From: Angiostrongylus vasorum
Lineage: Eukaryota; Nematoda; Chromadorea; Rhabditida; Metastrongylidae
Reading direction: 5' to 3'
Length of the DNA stretch: 64,000 nt
Assembly: GCA_018806985.1 (NCBI GenBank)
Contig: JADANN010000122.1
Span: 354,501-418,500, forward strand
Shown one piece after another: positions 35,893-46,200 of this stretch (within the stretch, counting starts at the first letter, position 1; the number at the start of each line of letters is the position of its first letter). The notes under the pieces are model-generated. The model made no database searches and had not been told where the DNA came from. It saw only the letters and a program-made list of their open reading frames with translations. The position numbers and the translations under genes were made by a program.

Positions 35893-36012
35893 ATGGGGTT
35901 AAACTACTCTCAGTAATCAATGAGATACTGGTAAGGTACGTGAACTTATAAGTCAAATTTCGTTGCTTGCAGAAGCACTCTTTCGATACCCATGGTCTCG
36001 TCAAACTTATGA
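35893..36012 (-). pseudogene. Antisense partial copy of cyclin K exon 4
   Basis: Read on the minus strand, about 115 bp match the start of cyclin K exon 4 (37,908 onward) at roughly 80% by eye: [18 protein letters not shown], stop, [11 protein letters not shown], stop. The intact gene has [18 protein letters not shown] and [11 protein letters not shown]. Most differences are transitions at third positions, so the copy was once under the same constraint or was copied from a diverged allele. The base pattern TCTGTCATAAG just before it resembles the end of intron 3 (TGTGTCATAA), which favours a DNA-level duplication over a retrocopy. In-frame stops make it non-coding. Confidence 0.7.
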
Positions 36013-36164
36013 CAGAATGGACGGAAGCGGAGTGGAAAAACACATAAGATTACATCACGAAGAAAGAGCCAAGAACTTGCACCCAAATGAATTAGACTCG
36101 AGCCGAGAAGGGAAGCCCACATCAACAAGGCGAACGGCTTTGGACGATCGACGCGGATCGAGGA

Positions 36165-36200
36165 GTTCTGAAGAAGACGAAGGCGCTGAAACATCTTCCG
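36165..36200 (+). repeat. Hammerhead-like Penelope motif
   Basis: GTT CTGAAGA AGACGAAGGCGCT GAAAC ATCTTCC keeps the CTGAAGA and GAAAC blocks, with an altered cleavage triplet (ATC). It lies 150 bp from the antisense cyclin fragment. Confidence 0.4.
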
Positions 36201-36759
36201 AGTAAAAGTGCTGTACCATCCTCGTGTAAACTTAAGAATACAAGAAAATACAACTCCAATTTCTCCTACAAGCTTGGTACTATCCGTCGAAGCGATATCC
36301 CTCCTTGTACTTCTATAGCAGGAATCATTTCTCCATACTTTTATCTTTTCGATACAGTGTTTTCTTTTTTCAAACTATTCTCCGAGCAGAAGGAGTTAGT
36401 GAAAAAAACCCTATAAATCAGAAGATTACGTCAATAGGTGATAAAAATCATGTGGTCATTCGTCAATTAGAGCAGTTTGTCCGCAATTGAACCTTTACAA
36501 TAACCTCGAGGATCTATTGAGTGAAATGGTCTAGTAATTGTAGGGGTTACGTATCCCTTAGGTACAAGGTTTACTTGTTGTTTTATTCTCATTGTCGGTC
36601 TGTATCGTACCAGTTTGGTGGTCCATTTACTCCACGTTTACTGCCAACCTTTTAAGCGCGTATGTACACGAGAGTCCCTCAATGTACTGCATTTCATCTT
36701 GTCGGGTTTTGTTGCATTTTTTCCATCATTGTAGGTTGTCAGTTTGTCCGCGCAACTTG

Positions 36760-36772
36760 TTGACGTTCCAGA
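36760..36772 (+). promoter_or_regulatory. Candidate splice-leader acceptor of cyclin K
   Basis: TTGACGTTCCAG ends at 36,771, ten bases before the cyclin K ATG. Nematode genes are often trans-spliced this close to the start codon, so a splice leader could attach here. A cis-spliced 5' UTR exon is the alternative. Confidence 0.4.
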
Positions 36773-36781
36773 AAGCACACT

Positions 36782-39700
36782 ATGCGGGACTGGCTATGGT
36801 CTCCGGAAGAAGTGAAAGACACTCCATCTGTAAAGCGAGGGATGTCGCTAGCTGAGGAGGCGAAATTACGAAGGGAAGGTATCAGACTGATTATGGAGGT
36901 TGGAACTGGTGTGAGAGCGTAAGTTCTTAGTTGTGTTCTTACAGGGTTTTAAATGTGTGGACAGCTCAAAAACTGCGCTACCACGTCTAACATAGAAACG
37001 GCCTTGATATTCAAGGTTTTATATTAGTGTATGCCAACGTTCAGTTGGTTAGAAAGGTTTTATTGCACATTAGTGCTTCTGTGAGCGCAGTGGTTAGTGG
37101 GGCCATGCAATACACGTGGGATCGATCCCTGCAGCGGCTCATCAAGCCTTCCATCCCTCCAGGATCGGCAGATTGGTAAGTGACCTATCTGGGAGGATAG
37201 CAGCACTCACTAGATATATCGTTAGGCCGCCGCGATTCAATTTATGGGCCGTATATGAATTCAGTCACCTCTAACGATGCTTAATGAAGTCAAATGCATG
37301 ACGCATCCTTTACGGGTTGATCAAAGAACTTTATCCTTTATTTATCCCCTAGTGATCACATTACGTCTGTTTGTTCTGATAAAGGCAGAGAGTATTATGA
37401 TTTCCTTCTAGTTCTTCCACACCCTGATGGAACATGTCGTTTACGTTAAGTGGATGTCATGGTTTCCTTTTTGGTGTTATGAGTATATGCTGGCAAGTCA
37501 ACTATATCTTATTTTAGAAAAGCTTGGCCCACGATAGGTACTGCTTCTGTCTACTTTCATCGATTCTATATGTTTCATACATTGCAGGAGTTTCCACGCG
37601 AGGTTAGTTTCTGATTGATCACTTGGATGCCTGGATTGTTTCCGGGGATATATTTCCCTTCCTTTCGTGCGTTCATTTACAGATTGTCGCAATGGGTTGT
37701 CTGTTCCTCGCAGGGAAAGTGTCAGAGACGCCAAAGAAATGTAAAGATATCGTCACAGCAGCGCAAAATGTCTTCCCCACTGTTTATGGAGATAAAAATC
37801 GCAACGCATTTGTTGTAGGTGTCTTTTGGGTTACGGGCACTTTTGCTATATTATTTCTTTTTCTACCTTATTTTATGGTCTTGCTACCTATTGTGTCATA
37901 ATCTCAGGATGAGATTATGGGTATCGAACGAGTGCTACTGCAAACGATGAAGTTCGACTTACAAGTTGATTTACCTTACCAGTATCTTATCGATTACTCA
38001 AAGAAGTTCAAACTCACGAAGACCGAAATCAACTCTCTCGTTCACACTTCATGGACGTTTGTTAACGACAGCGCATTTACAACTTTGTGTCTGATTTGGG
38101 AACCACAGGTATCATATTTGTGTAGAATATATTCTTCCTCATCTATCATTCACTGGAAGAGTTAGCATCATTAGACTTTTAATAGGTAATCGCAGTGGCT
38201 CTTCTTCACCTTGCAATTACTGTTCGTAAAGTCAATATTGGGCTTCCCGATTGCTGGTGGAATGAATATATTGCAAATTTATCTAACAATCTTATTGATG
38301 ATATTTGTCATAAGGTAAGGCTTTTTAATGTTGACAGATTCATTTGAAGGAGATCCGCCAATCATTACTAAGAGTCTACTGTGGAAGGTATTGGGTTGTT
38401 CAGAAATAAATGAGCTTTTTTTAACTGTATTATTTAAAATGTCATAACTTGCTTCAAACAAAACTTTGTTAACCAAATATATAACATTTGAATCCACACA
38501 TTTTTTGCCGACGGGAAACATGTTTATTTATTCCAGTTGCATAAAATTCTGGAGTTCTGGAAGCAATGAATTCGTTAAAGGCATTTTTTGCGTCATCGTG
38601 GCTCGTGAAGCATTTCTGGCGCAGGAAGTTGTCAAGATGCTTGAAGAAGTTATAGTCGGTGGGCGAGAGGTCTGGTGAATACGGCGGATGAGGCAAAGTT
38701 TTGTAGCCCAACTCGTTAAACTTCTGCAGCGCGGGTTCCGCAACGTCAGGCCGGGCATTGTCGTGGAGAAAGACTTATCCTTTTCTGTTGACTAATGTCG
38801 GTCATTATTGTTGGAGTTTACGGTGCATTTCGTCGATTTGTTGGCAGAACTTCTCTGCCGAAATCGTTTCATCCCGATTCAAAACCTGTGATGAGTCAGC
38901 CCTGCTGCAGACCACCAAACAGTCTCCCTAACCTTATTTTGGCGTAATTTCGGTCGCCTTTGGGAAGTGATTTGTGGCCTGATCGCAATCCACATTGGGC
39001 TGAACTCGCCGGTTGTCGTAACAAAATTCACTTCTCGTCAGACGTCACAATTCCATCAAGAAAAGGGTCATTTTTACTGCGCAGAATAAGAGCAGGCGAC
39101 ATGTCAAAACGGCGACGTTTTTGGTTATCATTTCGGGCGGCACCCACTTATCGAGTTTTTTTTGTCTTTCCTGTGCGATTCAAGTGAGTGGAAATTCGTC
39201 AAGCTGTTTTGCAACCTTCAACATTGGTCTTGTGTTTGTTTCCGTTAATGCCTTCAGTTCATCGTCGTCAAGTTCATTGCGACGTCCGGAACCTTCCTTA
39301 CCTTCGTGGTCAAAATCACCAGATCGGAATTTCCTGAACCATGTTCGCACTGTTGATTCACCAGCACTACTTTCACCTCAGACTTCATTAATGTTTCGAG
39401 CCGTCTGTGCTGCACTGCGACCGAGTTTGAACTCATAAAAAGAAAATTTGACGAAAATACGTTTCTGTCTTCTAAAATTGCAAAGCTCATTTAAATGTTG
39501 GCGAAATATAAAAAGATGGTTAGGAAGAGCATAAAGTCAGCTTCCATATATAATACTACAAGATAAAAGGAGTATTTTATTGGAAAAAAAATACATCAAA
39601 ACTATAAATATTTTTAAAACGCTCATTTATTTCTGAACAACCTAGTAGGAATGAAGCTGAACTGTAGGGTGATTGATTCCAGAGGTAGGAATACTTTTTT

Positions 39701-39903
39701 TTCGTTCTATGTTTATTTTATACTTGTGACTTCCTTTATGTTTGCTTTATGCTTGCTGCATTGAGTATTTGGGGTATGTATATGTTCAGGTTCTGGACTT
39801 TTATTCAATTTCCAAGGAGGAAAAGATGGATTTCATGCCACCACGCCCTTTTGTACTTGGTCAAACACCAGTCGTGCCAGCCAGTACAGGACCGTCTTCT
39901 TGA
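36782..39903 (+). CDS. ccnk-1: Cyclin K, six exons
   Basis: Exons 36782-36918, 37518-37602, 37683-37814, 37908-38108, 38186-38314 and 39790-39903 join in phase (2,0,0,0,0) to 265 residues and a TGA stop. The protein has both cyclin boxes: box 1 with [17 protein letters not shown] and [18 protein letters not shown], then [20 protein letters not shown], and box 2 with AWTFVNDS-type [15 protein letters not shown] and DLPDDICHK-type [10 protein letters not shown]. These are close to animal cyclin K, which activates CDK12/13 to phosphorylate RNA polymerase II and is nuclear. The start fits the family's short N-terminus, with a [12 protein letters not shown] stretch matching the WYWDKKDLAHTP region. 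The long Pro-rich tail of vertebrate cyclin K is absent, with only about 20 residues after the box. Intron 1 carries a SINE and intron 5 a whole mariner. Cyclin T is less likely because of the KKCKD and WTFVNDS matches. Confidence 0.92.
37070..37352 (+). mobile_element. SINE-1 copy in cyclin K intron 1
   Basis: Head GTGAGCGCAGTGGTTAGTGG, B box GGGATCGATCCC at about 37,119, and complete body to the GGGTTGATCAAAG end and CTTTATCC tail. Sense orientation relative to the gene, 165 bp before exon 2. Confidence 0.8.
38391..39642 (-). mobile_element. Mariner (bandit-like) transposon with broken transposase
   Basis: Inverted ends GGTTGTTCAGAAATAAATG at 38,394 and its complement ending at 39,642, with TA on both sides (38,389-38,390 and 39,643-39,644), delimit about 1.25 kb, the usual mariner size. 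The minus strand carries a transposase relic: [17 protein letters not shown] near 39,430, a VTSDEK block (DEKWI signature, followed by a stop) near 39,035, and [20 protein letters not shown] near 38,700 with [17 protein letters not shown]. Several stops and frameshifts inactivate it. It sits in the last intron of cyclin K, antisense. Nearest known relatives I recall are hookworm mariners of the bandit type; this is from memory of the family, not a search. Confidence 0.9.
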
Positions 39904-39908
39904 ATAAA
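39901..39908 (+). terminator. Stop codon overlapping AATAAA
   Basis: The cyclin K TGA (39,901-39,903) shares its last base with an AATAAA hexamer at 39,903-39,908. If used it would give a 3' UTR of only about 15-25 bases; a distal signal may be used instead. Confidence 0.45.
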
Positions 39909-41099
39909 AACTCGTTTATTGGTGGAAAAATACTTATTTGGAACTACTTTCCAGACGTTTACCATACGTGAGATCGACATAAGTCAAAGACTTGAAGACA
40001 AGATTGACGTAGTGGATGGAGATTGTTCGATCGATATCCATGATTTGCAGAGAAATCTAATTCCTTCCGTAGTTTTTTACTCGTTTCTACCATTGATCTA
40101 ATCTATTCTTAGCCTTCGTAATCGTTGTTAAGCCTGTTTTCTGCTTTGGTGCATTTTTAACTGAACATAGTCGTCTTCACCTTGTTTTTCATCACGTCAG
40201 TGTTGACAAATGGTTTTCTATCTGAATCTGTGATGTAGTAAGTTACCTCCGTTTCTTTTTTTTTTTCTTAGTCATTTGATTTTTGTTTGTGCTTGGAGTG
40301 TAGAGTGAGCAGAGTTTGTGCGTTATAAATCACCAGCGCAATGAGGAAAAAGGAAGATGGATGGATGACGTTTCGTTGGGATTGTTGTGCATTTCTGTAT
40401 AGAACAATCTTAAGTTAAGGCTATGAGTGTGAGTTGTTGTTGTTTTCAGTGTGTCAAATGTTTATACGATATGAAACGTTTAGCATCACAGGCTTTCTTT
40501 TGTGTTTGCTTCATGCCGAATGACGGGTTCGTTTTTCATTTCTCTATCATTCTTTATTGCCCTAGGAAGTAGCACCATTTTGTTCATATGAGTTATTTAA
40601 ACCTTAGAACACACTACGGAATGTCAGTGTTCTTACGTTTCTAGGCTTTCTTCTCCAAAATCTGTTATTGGTCGAGAGTCGTTCCACTTCTCCATATCGT
40701 CTCAAAGATTCGTCTTTCACTTGATCTAGTGAACAACTGGTGAGATCTGCTGTGGAGAAATCCCTACCATTCGTTTAGAACATTTATCAAACTGCGGAAG
40801 ATCAAAGCTTTTAGGGTGTTTCGGAACTGGGAATTATGAGAGGGCGTCATTGGAGAATCTCCGTAAGATTTTATTTCTATGGAGGGTATTTTTTGAACCT
40901 CCCATATGTCGCTGTAGTTGTAGTTTAATAAGTTCTTGGTGATAAAGATCGAGTTCAATTCGTAATTGGCAAGAAGGAATGCCAACATAGTTGACCCTTT
41001 CACCTTTGAACAGATATGTTTCAGCTCACGTTGAAGTTTGTTTGTATACTCTTCGTAGTAATGCAAGTTCTCCATTTCTAATCTATATAAATTAAATAG
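39909..41099. other. Intergenic, nothing certain
   Basis: A 110-codon minus-strand frame runs from about 41,093 to 40,764, but its upstream end lies in a SINE and it resembles no family I know. No repeat recognised. Confidence 0.4.
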
Positions 41100-41382
41100 G
41101 GGCGTGTAGCGCAGTGATCTTAGGTGCCCTGCAATACACACGGGGTCCATCCCTGCGCCCCAGGCTCACCAAACCTTCCATCCCTCCGGGATTGGCAAAT
41201 TAGTACCAGACTTGTCTAGAAAAATAGTAGCACTTCCTCAATATATCGGTAGGGCACAAAGAGTCATTGTAAAGGTCAGATACGCATTCAATCACATCGA
41301 AGCAATGCTTAATGAAGTCGAATGCATGCGCATCCCTCAGGGATTGATCAGCGCCTAGAGCGTTATCCCTTTTTAGGCTATG
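41100..41382 (+). mobile_element. SINE-1 copy, full length
   Basis: GGCGTGTAGCGCAGTG head, B-box position GGGGTCCATCCC (mutated), full body, and the CATCCCTCAGGGATTGATCA end with a short T tail. Lies in the cyclin K to xylosyltransferase spacer. Confidence 0.85.
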
Positions 41383-41728
41383 TAGGTCAAATGTGTGTTC
41401 GTTGTATATCCACTGTGGTCACTGTTATGTCTGCGTGTTGTTAGTAGTACGTTAGTACTTGTAGGTACTACTTGTTACGCTATATTTGACGTTATCAGAA
41501 TTTGTTTCGAGAATGCTTAACATTTCCGTGGTATATTGCTTGTCACACATGGTATTATTTTATATGAGGAGTTTCACATACAAAGAGGACCTACATCGGT
41601 AAGGAACTGGTTCTTAATGAAATGTCGTCGCTGTGGCACTCGTTATAGTTACCTTGCTCAAGTTGTATTACGTTGGGGCTAAGTCTGACCTTCTCCTATC
41701 TCGGTGTCGGTCAATCATGCGTTCTGGA

Positions 41729-41739
41729 TTACTTTCAGG
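41729..41739 (+). promoter_or_regulatory. Candidate 3' splice or trans-splice site of the xylosyltransferase
   Basis: TTACTTTCAG ends at 41,738, 38 bases before the first in-frame ATG (41,777). It would suit splice-leader addition or a 5' UTR intron. Confidence 0.35.
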
Positions 41740-41776
41740 ATATTTTGGCTAGACTGAAAACGCTTCCGGAGTCGAG

Positions 41777-43221
41777 ATGTGTAATTGTAGCGCGCCTGTG
41801 TGCTCGGCAGCATCAGTGGCCTTTCGCCATCAGCGCATTCCGCTACAACGCACGATGTACATCGTGGCAGGGATTGTTATCTTCTTCTTTGTGAACCTAT
41901 GCTTCATCTATATTTACATGCAAAACCAGTCAGATGATCTGTCCAGTGGGATTCAAAAGAGTCTTCTGTTCTTTCTCAAGCGGGAGTCATCAGAAGTAAG
42001 TGCGTGAGATCTGAGCAAACTACTTCATTAAAATCCGTAGAGTACCGTATGCTCGTCTTTTTCTGTCTATTCGAAGTTCGTAATATACTCGTCACTTTAG
42101 GTTCCTGCGGCTGTTGAGACTAATTCGTATTCCTCGTGCGAGATTAACGACACCTTAGCTCTTAGTGCTCTTTCGAGAGTTAAAACTGAGTCCTGCAGAG
42201 AGAAGGTAATGGATTGCTTGTAGGACAATAGTGCAAATTCCTTTTTTTCTCAAAATAGCATGAGTACAATGATGCTGAGATATTTGCAAAAATCCGAACC
42301 TCAGGTGTCTGCAGTGGGGGAACGAGCTCACTATTACCCTTTCCGGGGGGATAACACCTTCACCACCACACCATGCGGTTCATTCGTTTCACCTGTCTCT
42401 CATTTAGTTTTTTTACCTACCAGTACCACCAGCAATCACCCGTCGCCCATGAGTATACTTGTATAGCAATGTCTTCTCTATTTTTTATTTTTTCTTTTTG
42501 AAGATTATGAAAGCGGCGTGCAAGTTGAAGAACGGTATTTTTCACGAAAAGTTTCCTGAGAGCCGCTGCAGAAATCACGGTACTGCTCCTAAAATTAAGT
42601 ATTCCTATCGATCGTTTTCACTTTCAGGCTTCTAGTTATAGTGAGAATGTTTTCTTTAATGAATTTTTGGTGATTTTTTCAAACTGTTTTTTATTTAGAT
42701 AATTCGTTGGTTAACCGTCCTGTGGGTTGTTTCGAGGACCAAAACACTAACCGAATTCTGGATGGTTTTTCTTATGTGTTCAAGGAAGATAATTCAATGG
42801 AGAAATGTCGGTCCTTTTGCTATCGTGCTGGTTTCATTTTCTACGGTAGGAACGTGTTCTTGAAGTTACTAAGGTGGCGGGCATCTAAATCATCTTGTTC
42901 TTTGTAGGTTTTTAACTTTCCGCGAATTTTTATGTCATTTTTTGGACATAATAATATTCCCCCAAATCTCATTTTTTACATCTTAACAGGATGGGTTTTT
43001 TAAATTAAAAAATTCGATCAATTGTATTCCTTGTATTCCTTTCATATTGTGGATTTATGGAAATTTAGGATTGGAGTTCGGACGGGAATGCTTTTGCGGT
43101 GATTCCATAGTTGGAGAATCTATTCATAATTCGAGATGTAAAGAGTACCTATGTAGTGGAGATCCTTCAGAGTTCTGCGGAGGATTCAATGCCATTTCAA
43201 TCCTTCACACTGGTTTAAAAG
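41777..43221 (+). other. sqv-6: Xylosyltransferase N-terminal half: anchor and WSC domain
   Basis: The first exon holds a hydrophobic stretch, [20 protein letters not shown] (start 41,855), after a short basic segment, which fits a type II Golgi anchor. Either ATG 41,777 or the internal ATG 41,855 could start translation; the second gives a shorter cytosolic tail. Exons 2-3 form a stem with paired cysteines. Exons 4-5 form a WSC domain: [41 protein letters not shown], with the regular cysteine spacing. Worm and fly xylosyltransferases are known to carry a WSC domain that vertebrate enzymes lack. Confidence 0.85.
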
Positions 43222-46200
43222 GTGAAAATTGTACGTATACTACAGATTAAGGGCGCGTGTGGCGCAATGGTCGAAGGCGCCATGAAGTACATACGGGGTC
43301 GATCCTGGCGTCTGAGGCTCATCGAGCCTTCCATCCCCTCCGGGGTCAGCGAATTGGTACCAGACTTGTTAGGGAGGATAGCAGCACTGGCTCAATACAA
43401 CGGTACGCCAACGCAAGTCATTCTAAAGGCCAGATATGTATTCAATCACCTCCAACGATGCTTCATGAAGTAGAATGCATGGCGCATCCCTCAGAGATTG
43501 ATCAGTGCCAAAAAGCTTTATCATTTCTACAGATTTGCTGAATTTGGTGCTCTTTTCCTTCCTTTTTTTTATCAAAACAATTCCTTTGATAATTTTGCTA
43601 GCTTTGTATTAAGCGTTTTAGAGAAGCATGTGATGCCTAAGCCAGTGTATCGGGATGACGTCGATTCAGAAGGCAATTCAGAAGCGCCACGCATACTGTT
43701 TTTGCTTCAGTTGAATGGTAGAAATGAACGTCAGGTGAAGAGACTATTGAAAGCATTGTACTCTCCTTATCACTATTATTATATCCACGTAGACGAACGT
43801 CAGCTGTTTTTGCTTTCAGGTTTGTATTTTGTAGAGGTTTCTGAGATTTAGCCTTTTAGTCAACCGTATTGAGGGTTTATACATCTATGACTTCGCAAGC
43901 GTAATTAATTTGATTCTGTGCGTTTAATGGTGGGGGAGTAGAAATATTCAAATTGGTGCTTTATGTTACAAACGATGTCAAGTGCAGCCACAGTGATGCT
44001 GAGGTATTCGCAAAATTTGGACTTCGGCCCAGATCGAACCACGATTACCGTTTACGGGGGACTTGTATTACACAGCACGTAGTTTCAAGTTGGGGTTCAA
44101 GTTTTGCGAATATCTCAGCAACATTGTGCTTGTATTTCACATCGTACCCTGTCGTAAAAATTTATAGCAGCCAGAAATAAAAGGTCAACAAACGATGTTA
44201 TTTAGCGGAATCAATCATCATATAGTTCGAGCTTGATGCCCCTGTAAGATCTCTAAGTCCCTCGTTTCTTTCTACTCATCTCTGGAGCTAGGTCGTTCAT
44301 CGTGTGGATTTCTGGGCCTGTTTGGCACATTTGGAGATACCCATTCCGACAGGCGTGAAAAGGATAAATATCTTTTTCTATGACTCAATAAAGACCACTC
44401 CGTTGGCCAATATCGAAATCAATCAGCATTCGCTGACACTGCTCTTAAAAAATTTTAATATTACATAGGTGATATAGAATATCATCAGAAAAAAGCTGGC
44501 TAACTGCCAACTATCGATCTTCGCTTCTATGTTGCCGATTTCCACTTTCTATGTGATATTTTAAAGAATGGTGATAAATAATTCGGCCGAGGTGATGTCC
44601 TCTTGTCAGATACTTCGCTTTATGGCGATTAGCGCTGAAAAATGATAAAGGTTCATAAAGGTTCATTAGGTGCTGCTCAGGAAAATCCAGTTTGCCTGGA
44701 GTTCTGATGGTGACGTTGGTCTCAAATCGTATTCCATTAAATCTACTAATCACCTCAGTCGTACTTAACATAACACTTTTTTTCAGTTGCTTTTACTCTA
44801 ATTCATTCAGAGATGAAAGCTGTCGCCGAGATGTTGCCGAATGTTTACTTGGCTCCGGATGCGCACAGTACAATATGGGGAGGAGCGTCATTGCTAACAA
44901 TGGTTCAAGGTATGGACTTATGAAAGTGCTTGTATTTACCAGACACTAGTGTGTAATACTCTGGTGATAAAAATCTGACCAGTCAGATGCGATCCGCCGC
45001 TCAATCGTCATGCCATCGTTTTCCAAATGGGACTATCTCATCAATCTATCTGAGAGTGACTTTCCAGTTTTGACGCTTCATGAGCTGGAAGTGCAGCTGA
45101 AATTGTGAGTGCTGTTTTGTTTTGATAGCAGAATGAGACGATTTCATCCAGCAGGGACAAGTACATGTTTGATTCATTTTCAACAAATTTATTCTTGTTG
45201 TGTGGACATCAAAAACGTGTGGGTTTCTACATGATGTAGTCGCATGCATTTTTTTATGTTTATTTTTTTACATTCTTTTTACACTTATGCTACTAGATAT
45301 GCTTTCTTGTCGCTACTAAGATACGAAAATTGAGCAAATTACAATTTTTAGCCTTCGTCTCGCCATGTGTTTATTTCATTACTCCATCGAATTGAATCTT
45401 ACAGTGAGAGCAATATAAACAAAAAAAAAGCCGTAAATGGCAGAATTTAAGCTATCCTTCCAGCTGACGTTTCGGCAGATTTCGCCATCCTCATAGCCTG
45501 TAGAGGTCAAGTTGACTGCAATTTACCCAGCCAAACGCCTCCACAACCAAACAGTGAAAAATATGGATTGAAAAAATTAAAGAAAAAATTAAAGAGAATG
45601 AGAATTGGCTGAGTAGATTACGGTTAACTTGGCATTTATAGGCTCTGAGGAAGGCGAAATCCGCTGAAACGTCAGCTTGTTGGTAAACAAAGAGGTAAAA
45701 TAACACCTCTTGTTTGCTCAACAAGAATATAAAGAATTGTTCGATCAACGCCGACGTTAATGGAAGGTCGATCGTGGGAATTATCCTTTCAGCTTTATAA
45801 TAATGGTAAGAAACCAGGCTTCTCAACAATTACCAATAAATTTTTGGTATCTAAAATATTTGAAAACTTGAATTAAAAAAAATTTTTTGGGAGAAACTTC
45901 GCCCTACCTTTCTAGAAATGTACATAGTCTTGTTTACTAAGTTCTCTGGAAGTTAGTCTCCGATCTAAATGTGTATTTTTTGAAGTAGCACGTCTCATCT
46001 CAGAGCAAACTTTGTTAATCGAAATAAAAAACCATTACAATTATCTAGACATCTTGCCAACGAGGAACAAACTAACTTAAATCATTCTTTACTTTACAAG
46101 GCGGTGAAGTCGTTGAAAGCAATTTCGACTTCATTTTGCTTTCTAAAATTACTTGCTTATTTCTATTTACTTGTGATAGGGGTTGTCGAGGAGACGCTTG

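Noticed and set aside
35946..36194. Minus-strand frame taken as a separate cyclin gene
   Set aside because: Only its last ~20 codons match cyclin K, then a stop; it is a fragment, not a gene.
40764..41150. Minus-strand open frame of 128 codons
   Set aside because: Its start lies inside a SINE-1, the remainder has no family resemblance and no splice partners; chance length in AT-rich DNA is plausible.
41100..41170. SINE-1 heads read as functional tRNA genes
   Set aside because: A and B boxes are present but acceptor and anticodon stems do not form, and the same head recurs with a fixed non-tRNA body.
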